Of a stretch of 64,000 nt of DNA, positions 10,312-19,289 are shown piece by piece. The number at the start of each line of letters is the position of its first letter. Positions within the stretch are counted from its first letter, which is position 1. The stretch covers positions 62,001 through 126,000 of the forward strand of contig NZ_BCXI01000001.1 of NCBI RefSeq assembly GCF_001895025.1, written 5' to 3'. Below the pieces are notes generated by a model, which was not told the origin of the DNA, ran no database searches, and saw only the letters and a list, made by a program, of their open reading frames with translations. This DNA comes from Rhodococcus zopfii NBRC 100606 = JCM 9919 (lineage in GTDB: Bacteria; Actinomycetota; Actinomycetes; Mycobacteriales; Mycobacteriaceae). The position numbers and the translations under genes are program-made.

Positions 10312-10365
10312 TGCTGCTGTTGGTTTTCGTGTTCGAACGGGGCTCCTTCATCCAAGGGTCTCATC

Positions 10366-11460
10366 ATGCATTCACCTCACCTTTCTTCGGCTTCCTTATC
10401 GTCTTCGCGAGAGCTGTCCGCGCTCGGCTGGGACGAGACGTTCGCGGCGATGTTCGCTGAACATGCCGCCGCCGGGCTGATACCGGCCCGTATCGTGCGG
10501 GTCGACCGCGGCCGATGTGACACCCTCACCGCCTCGGGGCCGGTGCGCGCCGGCAGCGGCATGGTCAGCGGCGCGGACCGTGAGCACATGGTGTGCACCG
10601 GCGACTGGGCCGCGCTACGCCCGGGACCGCAACCACTGGTGGTGGCCTTGCTTCCGCGCCGCACCGCGATTGCTCGCGCGTCCTCGGACCGAACCTCCCA
10701 TCAACAAGTGCTCGCGGCCAACGTCGACACCGTCGTCATCGCGGTCTCGCTGGCGGCCCCGGTCAACGCGGGTCGCATCGAGCGGTTGCTGGCGCTGGTT
10801 TTCGACAGCGGCGCCCGGCCGGTCATCGTGTTGACCAAGGCCGATCTGGCCGAGCACCCCGGTACGGACGAGGCTGTGGTGGCCGCGCTGGCTCCCGGCG
10901 TCGACATCCTCACTACCAGCGCCGCTACCGGTGTGGGCCTCGAGCGGCTGGCCGCAACCGTGACCGGGACCGCAGTGCTGCTGGGTCCGTCCGGGGCCGG
11001 TAAGTCGAGTCTGGCCAACGCGTTGCTGGGCCGGGAAGGCATGGGCACCAACGAGGTTCGCGCCGTCGATGGCAAGGGTCGCCACACTACCGTGCATCGC
11101 GAGTTGTTGGTGTTGCCCGCTGGTGGGGTGCTCATCGATACTCCGGGCCTGCGGGGCATCGGCGTTCAGGATGTCGCCGACGGGGTCGGGCAGGTGTTCG
11201 CCGAGATCGAGGCCTATGCCCGCAACTGCGCCTTCGGTGACTGCGAACACCGCAGCGAACCCGGGTGCGCGGTGCAGGACGCGGTCGTGACCGGCGAGTT
11301 GGACCTGGGGCGGCTCGATCGGTACCGCAAACTGATGCGGGAAAGCCAGTGGGCGGCCACCCGCGGTGACGCCCGCCAGAGCGGCAAACGCAGCAAGACC
11401 GTCAAGGCGATCACGCGGGATCTGCGCGCGACCTACCGATTCCGCGACCGCCAGCTCTGA
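10366..11460 (+). CDS. rsgA: RsgA-type circularly permuted ribosome-assembly GTPase
   Basis: A 364-residue GTPase with an N-terminal OB-like region (about 35-100). The circularly permuted G motifs follow: G4 TKAD first, then G1 GPSGAGKSS, then G3 DTPG. A C-terminal zinc knuckle NCAFGDCEHRSEPGC has the Cys/Cys/His/Cys ligands. RsgA acts on the 30S subunit during maturation and is stimulated by the ribosome. The start ATG 10366 has AAGGG seven bases upstream. The 22-codon leader suggests translation-stress control, so this copy may be an inducible paralogue rather than the housekeeping one; that is inference. The acetyltransferase gene follows in the same direction. Confidence 0.92.
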   Translation: MHSPHLSSASLSSSRELSALGWDETFAAMFAEHAAAGLIPARIVRVDRGRCDTLTASGPVRAGSGMVSGADREHMVCTGDWAALRPGPQPLVVALLPRRTAIARASSDRTSHQQVLAANVDTVVIAVSLAAPVNAGRIERLLALVFDSGARPVIVLTKADLAEHPGTDEAVVAALAPGVDILTTSAATGVGLERLAATVTGTAVLLGPSGAGKSSLANALLGREGMGTNEVRAVDGKGRHTTVHRELLVLPAGGVLIDTPGLRGIGVQDVADGVGQVFAEIEAYARNCAFGDCEHRSEPGCAVQDAVVTGELDLGRLDRYRKLMRESQWAATRGDARQSGKRSKTVKAITRDLRATYRFRDRQL

Positions 11461-11543
11461 CACCGGCGTGCCCGCTTCGCGCCCGAGGGCAACCCGGAGG
11501 CCCCCGCGCGGTGCCACCGCCCGGGGTCGGAAGGAGACACCGG

Positions 11544-11591
11544 ATGTATTGGCTCACAACATCATTCATCACAGAAAGACAACAATTGTGA
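11544..11591 (+). CDS. 15-residue mini-ORF coupled to the GNAT gene
   Basis: MYWLTTSFITERQQL, preceded by AAGGAGAC at a good distance. Its TGA (11589-11591) overlaps the GTG start of the acetyltransferase (11588-11590). The acetyltransferase has only a weak ribosome site of its own, so it is probably translated by re-initiation after this peptide. Existence rests on the ribosome site and the overlap. Confidence 0.55.
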   Translation: MYWLTTSFITERQQL

Positions 11592-12103
11592 ATCCTCGTA
11601 CCGACTGGACCACTCGCGCCGAGACCGGCGCCGATATCGCCGCGATCCGCGAGATCAACCTGGCCGCGTTCGACACCGCTGAGGAGGCCGACCTCGTCGA
11701 CGCGCTGCGCCGGGACCCCGCCTGGATCGACGGACTGTCGCTGGTCACTCTCGACGACGCCGGCGCCCTCGTAGGCTATGTACTGCTGACCCGCGCGCAC
11801 ATCGGTGATACCCCGGCACTGTGCCTGGGACCGTGCGCGGTGCTGCCGCAGTACCAGAAAACCGGCGTCGGATCGGCCGCGATCCGCGCGGCTTTCGAGG
11901 CCGCCAAGGCGAGGGGTGAGCATTTCGTCACCGTCCTCGGCCATCCGGAGTACTACCCGCGTTTCGGGTTCACCCGCGCCAGCACCCACGGCGTCACCAT
12001 GAAGATGTCCGTCCCTGACGACGCGCTGATGGTGCTGAGCCTGGACACCGAACCCCTGCCCAGTGGCGTCATCCGCTACGCGGCAGCCTTCGGCGACATC
12101 TGA
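11588..12103 (+). CDS. GNAT-family N-acetyltransferase (YhbS-like)
   Basis: A 171-residue single GNAT domain. It opens with IREINLAAFDTAEEADLVDALR, has the acetyl-CoA site at LGPCAVLPQYQKTGVGSAAI, and continues with VTVLGHPEYYPRFGFTRAS. These match the YhbS-like subgroup. The acetyl acceptor is unknown. The start GTG 11588 is inferred from its overlap with the mini-ORF stop and from the onset of homologous sequence; the frame stays open upstream. It follows rsgA by 127 bases and may share its induction. Confidence 0.83.
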   Translation: MNPRTDWTTRAETGADIAAIREINLAAFDTAEEADLVDALRRDPAWIDGLSLVTLDDAGALVGYVLLTRAHIGDTPALCLGPCAVLPQYQKTGVGSAAIRAAFEAAKARGEHFVTVLGHPEYYPRFGFTRASTHGVTMKMSVPDDALMVLSLDTEPLPSGVIRYAAAFGDI

Positions 12104-12137
12104 ACACTTCCGTTCGGCTGGTGACCCGGCGACCCCT

Positions 12138-12169
12138 GGGGCTCGTCTGCGCACCCGCAGGCGAGCCCC
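12138..12169. terminator. bidirectional hairpin between convergent genes
   Basis: GGGGCTCGTCTGC (12138-12150) pairs with GCAGGCGAGCCCC (12157-12169), with one mismatch and a six-base loop. It lies in the 86-base gap between the rightward GNAT gene and the leftward ndh gene and has no T-run, as is common in actinobacteria. Confidence 0.7.
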
Positions 12170-12189
12170 GGCGGTCTGGCCGATCGCGA

Positions 12190-13569
12190 TCAACCGGCTT
12201 CGCGGGCCGCGCCGGCCCCGCCCTCCGCCGCCTCGGTGTGCTCGCGGAGCCGGTCGATCGCGATCCGCGCGAACACCTGCTGCTCGGTCGCGGCCATCTC
12301 GTTGCGTCCCGTCGAGAGAAACGCCTGGGTCCACGACAGCAGCGTCGACAGTTTCGACGAGAAGCCCACCAGATACAGCAGGTGGATGAACAGCCACGCC
12401 ACCCAGCCGATGAATCCGCTGATCTCGAGTTTGCCGACCTTCGCGACGGCGCTGAACCGCGAGATCGTCGCCATGCTGCCCTTGTCGAAATACTTGAACG
12501 GCTTCCGCTGCCCCGGATCCTGCCCGTCCAGGCCCGCGATGATCTGGTGCGCGGCGTACTTGCCGCCCTGCATCGCGACCTGCGCGAGCCCGGGCAGGTT
12601 GTCCAGCGACATCATGTCGCCGACGACGAAGACGTTCGGATGCCCCGGCAGGGTCAGGTCGGGCTGCACCTCGACGCGGCCGGCCCGGTCGGTGCCGGCC
12701 CCGGACTGCGCGGCGAGCTGCTTGCCGAGCGGGCTGGCCGCGACCCCGGCCGACCAGACTTTGCACTGCGAATCGATGCGCCGCTCGGTGCCGTCCTTGT
12801 CCTTGACGGTCAGCCCGTCGGCGTCGACGCCGGTGACCATCGTGCCCAGCTGGATCTCCACGCCGAGACGTTCGAGGGTGCCGCGCGCCTTGCGGCTGAG
12901 CTTGCCGCCGTACACGGGCAGCACCTCGGGGGCGCCGTCGAGCAACACCACCCGTGCCTCGGTCGGATCGATGTGCCGGAACGCGCCCTTGAGGGTGCGG
13001 CGCGACAGTTCCGCGATCTGCCCGGCCAGTTCCACCCCGGTCGGGCCGGCCCCGACGACCACGAATGTCAGCAGCCGCGCGCGTTCGTCGTGATCGTCCG
13101 ACAGTTCGGCCTGCTCGAACGCCCCGAGGATGCGCCCGCGCAGTTCGAGGGCGTCGTCGATCGTCTTCATGCCGGGGGCGAATTCGGCGAACTGGTCGTT
13201 CCCGAAGTAGGACTGGCCGGCGCCGGCGGCGACGATGAGGCTGTCGTAGTCGGTGACGGTGACCCGGTCCAGGAATCGGGAGGTCACCGCCTGGGCGTCG
13301 ATGTCGATCGTCTCGACGTCCCCGAGCAACACCTGTGCGTTCTTCTGTTTGCGCAGCACCATGCGGGTGGCCGGGGCGATGTCGCCGACGGACAGGATGC
13401 CGGTGGCCACCTGGTAGAGCAGCGGCTGGAACAGGTGGTGGCTGGTCCGGGCGATCAGTACGACGTCGACATCCGCGCGTTTGAGGGCCTGGGTGGCGAA
13501 CAGGCCACCGAATCCGGATCCGATCACCACGACCCGATGACGACGTGAACCCACCGGCTGGATGCTCAT
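12190..13569 (-). CDS. ndh: type II NADH dehydrogenase (NDH-2)
   Basis: A 459-residue flavoprotein that passes electrons from NADH to menaquinone without pumping protons, bound to the inner face of the membrane. The FAD site VVVIGSGFGGLFATQAL is near residue 13, the NADH site FVVVGAGPTGVELAGQIAEL near residue 170, and the second FAD block NVFVVGDMMSL near 315. The hydrophobic GFIGWVAWLFIHLLYLVGF segment near the C-terminus fits membrane anchoring. The start is ATG 13569. In M. tuberculosis ndh (Rv1854c) adjoins the urease operon; here an integrase, a regulator and a cholesterol oxidase separate them. Confidence 0.95.
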   Translation of the reverse strand: MSIQPVGSRRHRVVVIGSGFGGLFATQALKRADVDVVLIARTSHHLFQPLLYQVATGILSVGDIAPATRMVLRKQKNAQVLLGDVETIDIDAQAVTSRFLDRVTVTDYDSLIVAAGAGQSYFGNDQFAEFAPGMKTIDDALELRGRILGAFEQAELSDDHDERARLLTFVVVGAGPTGVELAGQIAELSRRTLKGAFRHIDPTEARVVLLDGAPEVLPVYGGKLSRKARGTLERLGVEIQLGTMVTGVDADGLTVKDKDGTERRIDSQCKVWSAGVAASPLGKQLAAQSGAGTDRAGRVEVQPDLTLPGHPNVFVVGDMMSLDNLPGLAQVAMQGGKYAAHQIIAGLDGQDPGQRKPFKYFDKGSMATISRFSAVAKVGKLEISGFIGWVAWLFIHLLYLVGFSSKLSTLLSWTQAFLSTGRNEMAATEQQVFARIAIDRLREHTEAAEGGAGAAREAG

Positions 13570-13708
13570 CTGCTGCTCCCTCGACGTCTGTCAGTGACCG
13601 TGCCCACGGTATCGGCGCGGTCCCCGCCTTACTCGGCGAGCAGCCCCAGTCTTGCAGCATTCGGGTGTCGTGACGCGTCGATCCGGGGGTGCGTCCCGAC
13701 CCGCACCG

Positions 13709-14740
13709 TCATTCGGGGTCGCGCAGCAGCTCGTACACGGGGTTGTGGCGGGCGGCGTGCCGCACTGCGTCGTTGGTGGCCGAGGTGTAGATCTGCACCG
13801 TCTGCAGCGAGCGGTGCCCGAGCAGTTGCTGCAGTTCGACCATCGTGGCGCCGCTGTCGGCGAGGCTGGTGGCGAAGGTGTGCCGCAGCGCGTGCGCGAG
13901 CGCACCGCGTTTGCGTTCGGATTCGATGCCGGCCAGCCGGTACATCCGGCGGACCCGGTATTGCAGGGTGCCGCGGGTGATGCGCCGGCCGTCGCTGCCG
14001 ACGAACAGGGGGTCTTCCGGGGGGAAGCGTTCCCAGATCGCCAGGTCGTCGCGGTCGGCGCGGGCGGTGCGTCGCGCCGCGGGGAATCGGGTGTACCGCT
14101 GGTCGAGGTAGGCCGAGACGATCGCCGTCCAGCTGTCCTCGAGCGGGATCTCGCGTTCGGTGGCACCCTTGCCCAGCACGCGCAGGACCGGGGCCTCGAG
14201 GCCCCCGAGGATGCTCGACAGGTCGAGCCGGATCAGTTCGTCGGACCGGATGCCGGTGAGCAGCAGCGTCGCGATGAGCGCCAGGTCGCGGCCGGGCCAG
14301 TCCCGCGGCCCGGTTTCCGGGCGCTGCGCCTGCGCGGTGAGCGTGTCCACCAGCTGTCCGATCGCGGCCGGTTTGAATGCCTTCGGGGTGTGCTGCGGCC
14401 GTTTGGGTTGCGCGATTGACGCCATCGGGTTGCCCTCGGAGATGCCTTCGGAGACCAGAAAATTGCAGAAGCTGTTCCACACGGACCAGGCTCGGCGCAC
14501 GGAGGCGGGTTGCCGGTCGCGGGCGAACGCCGCGAACGCCGAGCGCAGCGACCGGATCGTGACGTCGTGCACGGTCAGGGCGTCGGGCTCGGTGCGCCGG
14601 GTGGCCGCCAGCTGATTGCACACCGCCCGCAGGTCCAGCCGATAGGCCTTGACGGTGTGCGCCGACCGTTTCGCCGTCTGCAGGGTTTCGAGGTACGCCG
14701 AGGTCCATTCCAGCAGGCCCGGTTCGTCCCCGCTTCCCAT
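13709..14740 (-). CDS. tyrosine recombinase / site-specific integrase
   Basis: A 343-residue recombinase with an N-terminal SAM-like core-binding domain (about 10-110) and a full catalytic domain. The catalytic set can be read in order: Arg in TGIRSDEL, Lys in GKGATER, His-Arg in HALRHTFA, His in LLGHRSLQ, and the nucleophile Tyr in VQIYTSAT. The spacing fits the XerC/XerD-like group rather than large phage integrases. The start is ATG 14740. No attachment-site duplication, tRNA or phage genes are visible nearby, so I cannot tie it to an integrated element. The 139 bases after its stop, up to ndh, contain no gene. Confidence 0.92.
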   Translation of the reverse strand: MGSGDEPGLLEWTSAYLETLQTAKRSAHTVKAYRLDLRAVCNQLAATRRTEPDALTVHDVTIRSLRSAFAAFARDRQPASVRRAWSVWNSFCNFLVSEGISEGNPMASIAQPKRPQHTPKAFKPAAIGQLVDTLTAQAQRPETGPRDWPGRDLALIATLLLTGIRSDELIRLDLSSILGGLEAPVLRVLGKGATEREIPLEDSWTAIVSAYLDQRYTRFPAARRTARADRDDLAIWERFPPEDPLFVGSDGRRITRGTLQYRVRRMYRLAGIESERKRGALAHALRHTFATSLADSGATMVELQQLLGHRSLQTVQIYTSATNDAVRHAARHNPVYELLRDPE

Positions 14741-14803
14741 CGTGCGCCCCTTCCGATCGGATTGTGTCGTACGTGTGTGCGAGAACAGTGTGGCATTGCG
14801 GTC

Positions 14804-14814
14804 GGACAGTGTCC
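14804..14814. promoter_or_regulatory. small palindrome, possible TetR operator
   Basis: GGACAGTGTCC is a perfect 5+1+5 palindrome in the gap between the divergent integrase and tetR genes, 28 bases before the tetR start. It could be an autoregulatory site; this is based on symmetry and position only. Confidence 0.25.
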
Positions 14815-14842
14815 GTGCCCGCCGGTGGGAGACAATCGGCGG

Positions 14843-15415
14843 ATGCGGTCGCGCACGAAAATTCTTCAGGCCACACTCGGGCTCATCGCCGACGTCGGCT
14901 TCGGGGGCGTCACGATCGTCGGGGCGGCGCAGGCCGCTGGGGTGTCCCGGCAGACCGTGTATTCGATCTTCGGGACCCGGGAAGAGCTGGTCTCCCAGGC
15001 GATCAGCGGGCAGCTGCTCGAGGCGTACGCGGAGATGACCTCGCGGCTCGAGCAGATCGAGGACCCGGGGGAGTACGTCGTGGAAACCATCGTGCTCGGG
15101 CGCACGGTGGTGCGTGAGCATCCCGTGCTGGCGGTGCTGCTCGGGGGTGGCGGCGAGAACCCGGTGTTCGACGAGGGCATGGTCGATCGCGCCAAGCCGA
15201 TCGGTCACCAGCTGCTGGCGCCGCTGGTGCGCCGCTGTCCCGAGCTGGAACCGCATGCCGACGACATCGTCGTGATGGCGCTGCTCCTGGGCCTGTCGGT
15301 GGTGTTGTTCGCGGGCGACACGATGGGCTCCGACGACGAGCTGCGGATGTTTCTGCGGCGGTGGCTGCTGCCGGCCATGCCGCCCGTGGGTGCACCCACC
15401 CCGCGTGATTCTTGA
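14843..15415 (+). CDS. TetR-family transcriptional regulator
   Basis: A 190-residue regulator. The N-terminal helix-turn-helix reads TKILQATLGLIADVGFGGVTIVGAAQAAGVSRQTVYSIFGTREEL in several blocks, with the recognition helix at VSRQTVYSIFG. The C-terminal ligand and dimer domain is helical and not assignable to a ligand. It reads toward the cholesterol oxidase gene, whose promoter -35 overlaps its stop codon, so it may control that gene, itself, or the divergent integrase. The start is ATG 14843; only a weak GGGAGA lies upstream. Confidence 0.85.
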   Translation: MRSRTKILQATLGLIADVGFGGVTIVGAAQAAGVSRQTVYSIFGTREELVSQAISGQLLEAYAEMTSRLEQIEDPGEYVVETIVLGRTVVREHPVLAVLLGGGGENPVFDEGMVDRAKPIGHQLLAPLVRRCPELEPHADDIVVMALLLGLSVVLFAGDTMGSDDELRMFLRRWLLPAMPPVGAPTPRDS

Positions 15416-15441
15416 CACTTTTGGACTGAACTGTCTAGTTT
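15412..15441 (+). promoter_or_regulatory. promoter of the cholesterol oxidase gene
   Basis: TTGACA (15412-15417) and TAGTTT (15436-15441) are spaced by 18 bases, 67 bases before the TTG start. The -10 region includes the dyad AACTGTCTAGTT, which could be a regulator site. Confidence 0.5.
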
Positions 15442-15507
15442 GGCATCCGCCGGCGACCGTCCGCGCCGCGCGGAGATCCGCGTCGTCGGAACACCTGGGG
15501 GATCGAT

Positions 15508-17104
15508 TTGTCCGCACTCACGCGTCGCTCGTTCCTGACGGGGGCAGCCACCGCGGGAATGATCCTGGCCGGCTCGTCCGCCGCCCACGCCACACCCGGC
15601 ATCGGCGCCCGCGTCCACCGGGTCACCGTCACCCGCGCAGAGCACCGCGTGATCGTCATCGGCTCCGGCTTCGGCGGCGGCGTCACCGCCCTGCGCCTGG
15701 CCCAGGCCGGGGTGCCCGTCACCGTCCTCGAACGCGGCCGCCGCTGGCTCACCGGCCCCAACGCCACGACCTTCCCGCGCGTCGCCAGCCCCGACAAGCG
15801 CATGCTGTGGCACAAGTCGTTCCCCGAGCTGTTCGGACGGCGGCTGAGCGTCGACCCCTACGTCGGTCTCGTCGAAGCGGTCCCCGGCGATCACATGACC
15901 GCCCTGTGCGCGGCCGGCGTCGGCGGCGGATCCCTCGTCTACCAGGGCATGTCCTTGCAGCCCAGCCGGGACGTCTTCGACACGCACTTCCCGAACGAAC
16001 TCGACTGGGACCTGATGAACCGCGTGCACTACCCGCGCGTGGCGGCGATGCTGGGGCTCGCGACCGCCCCCGACGAGCTGGTCGCCAGCCCCAACTACGC
16101 CGCCGCACGCATCTTCGCCGTCCGCGTCCGCGCCGCCGGCATGCCGCTCGACAAGATCCCCATGCCGATCGACTGGAACTTCGCCCTCGCCGAACTCCGC
16201 GGCGACATGGCCTCCGCCTACACCAACGGCGCCGGCGCGCTCGGCGTCAACAACGGCGGCAAACACACCGTCGACGTCACCTACCTCGCCGAGGCCGAAG
16301 CCACCGGCCTGGCCACCGTCGAGGTCATGCACGACGTCACCGACATCGGAACGTGCCGCCGACGGCCGCTGGACCGTGTACGCCGACCGCACCGACGAAT
16401 CCGGCACCGTCCTCGAGAACAAGATCCTCACCACCGGCGCGCTCGTGCTCGCCGCGGGCAGCCTGGGCACCACCCGCCTGCTCATGCGTGCCGCCGCCAA
16501 GGACCAGATCACGGACCTGCCCGACGACCTCGGCCGCGGCTGGGGCACCAACGCCGACCGCATCTACCTGTGGACGGACATGGCGGAGCACTTCGGGGCG
16601 GTCCAGGGTGGCCCCGTCGTCTACGGCAGCAGGAACTGGGCCGACCCGCACACCGCCCACACCGTCATCCAGGCGTCGCTGCCGTCGTTCGAGGTCGACA
16701 CCCGCACCACCACCCTCGTCGGCTACGGCGTCAGCGACGGCCGCGGCCGGTTCGTCTACGACAGCGGCCGTGACGACGCCGTGCTGCGCTGGCCGCACGA
16801 GGGCGACGCCGACATCCAGAACAACCACATCGACCCCGCCGTCCGCCGGATCGCGGGAGAGGCCGCCGTCGTCGTCGACACCCACCGGATCGTCCCGTCC
16901 ACCTGGCATCCGCTCGGCGGCGCCAACATGGGCAGCGTCTGCGACCTCGACGGCCGCGTGCTCGGGCAGCGCGGCCTGTATGTGCTCGACGGGGCGCTGA
17001 TGCCCGGCAACGCCGCCGCGTGCAATCCGTCGATGACGATCGCCGCCGTCGCCGAACGCGCCCTCGACAACCTCGTCGCCCGCGACGTCGGCACGATCAT
17101 CTGA
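15508..17104 (+). pseudogene. Tat-exported GMC-type cholesterol oxidase, broken by a frameshift
   Basis: Two adjoining frames together encode a class I (non-covalent FAD) 3-beta-hydroxysterol oxidase of about 530 residues, which converts cholesterol to cholest-4-en-3-one. The first frame (from TTG 15508, GGGGGA upstream) has a Tat signal TRRSFLTGAATAG, the FAD motif VIVIGSGFGGGVTALRL and CAAGVGGGSLVYQGMS. The second carries LAAGSLGTTRLL, the catalytic-His block WHPLGGANMGSV and the Asn in AACNPSMTI. The switch lies at 16347-16353 (CGGAACG). Removing one A there joins DIG to RAADGRWTVYADRTD without a break. It is either a recent inactivating insertion or a sequencing error; no other lesion is seen. 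Confidence 0.88.
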
Positions 17105-17128
17105 CGCACAGACCCGGGGGATGGGGAC

Positions 17129-17165
17129 GGCGGCGTGGCGTCACCACAGGTGACGCCACGCCGCC
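17129..17165. terminator. long perfect hairpin, bidirectional terminator
   Basis: GGCGGCGTGGCGTCACC (17129-17145) pairs perfectly over 17 bases with 17149-17165 across a three-base loop. It ends the rightward oxidase transcript (stop at 17104) and overlaps the last codons and stop of leftward ureD, so it likely ends both. Confidence 0.88.
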
Positions 17166-17866
17166 ACATGCTCGTCCACCGCGCCCGACCGGTGCAGCTC
17201 ACCGCCGAGCCAGCGCACCAGCGTGCCCGGACCGTCCAGCTCGAACCGGTACGCCCCGTCCCGCACGCCGGGCGTGGCCTCGGGACGCCACCCCAACGCC
17301 AGCACCGAATCCATCACCCGATGCGACCCGACGACACCGGGGAGCGCCCGCACCCGCGGGGACAGGTCGAGATCCTCGACCAGCAACGGCCGCTCCTCGA
17401 GCATCGCGACCGTGTACGAACGCGCCGCCCCGCCCCGCTCCCCGCTGCGGCCGAGCACCAGCGTCTCCCGCAGCACCACCCGCGCGCCGCGCTCCAGCAT
17501 CAGCTCCGTGCGGCGAGTGACATCTGCGCCGTCCGCCACCACGAACGGCAACCCGTCCCACACCAGCGTCGCACCCGCACCCAGCCGCGCCCGCACCGTC
17601 CAGCTCGACGCCCGCCCCGCCGCGTCGTAGGCGACGGTGCCCGCGGTCTCGACGATCTCGAGCCACGCCCCGGCGCCCACCTCGAGGTCGATCACGACGT
17701 CGTCGCCGCCGAGCAGCAATGCCCCGGCCGCGACCAACGCGACCCGCGCGCCGTTCGCGTCACCGCCCTGCACCCGCGGGCCGAACGCACCCGGCACGAA
17801 CCGGCACCGGGCACGGCCGCTCGCGCGCTGTACGGCAACCGTCGTCGGTGTGCTCGGCGCGGTCAC
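17141..17866 (-). CDS. ureD: urease accessory protein UreD
   Basis: A 241-residue UreD/UreH, the scaffold that joins UreF and UreG on apo-urease during nickel insertion. Family features are the beta-rich run [23 protein letters not shown], then [23 protein letters not shown] sequence and [12 protein letters not shown]. The GTG start at 17866 overlaps the ureG stop (GTGA). It is the last gene of ureABCFGD, the order seen in M. tuberculosis. The 3' end runs into a terminator hairpin. Confidence 0.9.
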   Translation of the reverse strand: MTAPSTPTTVAVQRASGRARCRFVPGAFGPRVQGGDANGARVALVAAGALLLGGDDVVIDLEVGAGAWLEIVETAGTVAYDAAGRASSWTVRARLGAGATLVWDGLPFVVADGADVTRRTELMLERGARVVLRETLVLGRSGERGGAARSYTVAMLEERPLLVEDLDLSPRVRALPGVVGSHRVMDSVLALGWRPEATPGVRDGAYRFELDGPGTLVRWLGGELHRSGAVDEHVAAWRHLW

Positions 17867-18603
17867 TGCGGCGTCGACGCGTGCCCATGGCCGTGACCGT
17901 GCCCGTGCCCATGACCGTCGTCGTCGGCATGGAAGTGCGGCGCCATCGGACCCGGATCCACCGGCACCAACCGGCCACCGGCGTGCTCGGCCAGCACCGA
18001 CCGCACCCACGCGCACAACGCCGCCACCGACGCCGGATCCGTCCGCGAGAGCGCCAGCACCGGCCGGCCCTCCCGCGCGGCCTGCCCGTCCGCCACCATC
18101 TGCGGCACATCCACCCCCACATAGGGCGCCAGATCCGTCTTGTTCACCACCAGCAGATCCGCCCGCGCGATCCCCGGCCCACCCTTACGGGCCACGTCAC
18201 CACCCCCGGCGACATCGAGCACGAAAATCTGCGCATCGACCAGCGCGGGGGAGAACGTCGCCGTCAGGTTGTCCCCCCCGGATTCGACCAGCACCACATC
18301 CAGCGGCGCGAACTCCTCCTCGAGGTCCTCCACCGCCAGCAGATTCGCTGTCACGTCGTCCCGGATCGCGGTGTGCGGGCACGCCCCGGTCTCCACCGCC
18401 CGGATCCGCTCCGGATCGAGCACCCCCGCCGACCGCAGGAACCGGGCGTCCTCGTCGGTGTAGATGTCGTTGGTGATCACCCCGAGCGCCAGATCACCGG
18501 ACAACTCACGGCACAACAACGCGATCAGCGAACTCTTCCCGGTCCCCACCGGACCGGCCACCCCGAGACGCAGGGCACGTGTGGAAGAAACGTGGTCAGG
18601 CAC
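17863..18603 (-). CDS. ureG: urease accessory GTPase UreG with C-terminal His-rich tail
   Basis: A 246-residue SIMIBI-class GTPase that delivers nickel to urease. P-loop [10 protein letters not shown], metal site [12 protein letters not shown] (Cys-Pro-His), ESGGDNL and NKTDLAP are all present. The last 25 residues include [19 protein letters not shown]. This is a histidine run likely to store nickel; in M. tuberculosis UreG the His-rich segment is at the N-terminus. The start is GTG 18603 with AAAGG seven bases upstream, overlapping the end of ureF by eight bases. An ATG at 18630 would lengthen it by nine residues. Confidence 0.95.
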   Translation of the reverse strand: MPDHVSSTRALRLGVAGPVGTGKSSLIALLCRELSGDLALGVITNDIYTDEDARFLRSAGVLDPERIRAVETGACPHTAIRDDVTANLLAVEDLEEEFAPLDVVLVESGGDNLTATFSPALVDAQIFVLDVAGGGDVARKGGPGIARADLLVVNKTDLAPYVGVDVPQMVADGQAAREGRPVLALSRTDPASVAALCAWVRSVLAEHAGGRLVPVDPGPMAPHFHADDDGHGHGHGHGHGHASTPQ

Positions 18604-19288
18604 TGAACAACCTTTCTGTGGTGCGGGCATGATCCTCGGCCCACTGTTCGACGAGCGGCGCCGCGCACGCCGGAATCTGCTGCGGCGCGGTCAACCCCGA
18701 CACCGCCGTCACGAGCTCCTCGATCAACGACTGCGCCGACAGCACCCACCCCGTCGCCACCGCCGGATCGACCGGCTCGAGCTTGAGCGTCGCCGCCGCG
18801 ATGGTCTGCGCGTCGTCGTAACCGACCAGACGCGCCGTGTGCTCGGCATCCAACCCGGCCCGGGCCGCGAGCACCCCCAACGCCACCGGACGCGACGGCC
18901 GCCACGACCGCGGAATCCGTTCCTGGTCCGGCCACAACCGCCGCAACAAACGCAGATAGCCGCGCCCGAGCTGCCGGGAACTCGCCCTCAGCGCCGCGCT
19001 CGGCGTGCGCGCGGCCCACGCCGCCTCCACCGCATCCAGATCCGCACCGGTCACCGCGGAGCCCGAGGTCGCGGCGACATGCCGGGCGACGACCGCGGTC
19101 GCCGCCTCGACCACCGTCACCGTCCGCAACCGCGCCGCGATGTACCCCGGCACGGCCGCGGGCGGCAAACCGGCCCGCAGCGCCGGTTCCAGACCGGCGG
19201 ACTGGGTGTGCGCCCCGGTCGGTAGCCGCGCATCGGCGAGCAACGCCAACAACAGCGACTGGGACGGCCCCGGGATGATCTTGTCCAC
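18596..19288 (-). CDS. ureF: urease accessory protein UreF
   Basis: A 230-residue, all-helical UreF that recruits UreG to the UreD-urease complex and gates nickel transfer. It begins [24 protein letters not shown], where the [12 protein letters not shown] block matches the family PxGxFxxSxGLE pattern. It ends in long helices typical of the family. The start is GTG 19288, separated from the ureC stop by one base. No other start in this frame would avoid a long overlap with ureC. Confidence 0.93.
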   Translation of the reverse strand: MDKIIPGPSQSLLLALLADARLPTGAHTQSAGLEPALRAGLPPAAVPGYIAARLRTVTVVEAATAVVARHVAATSGSAVTGADLDAVEAAWAARTPSAALRASSRQLGRGYLRLLRRLWPDQERIPRSWRPSRPVALGVLAARAGLDAEHTARLVGYDDAQTIAAATLKLEPVDPAVATGWVLSAQSLIEELVTAVSGLTAPQQIPACAAPLVEQWAEDHARTTERLFSA

Positions 19289-19289
19289 G

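Noticed and set aside
13709-14740. Integrase as the mark of a genomic island or prophage
   Set aside because: No flanking direct repeats, tRNA target, excisionase or phage genes were seen, and the neighbours have ordinary composition. A chromosomal recombinase is equally likely.
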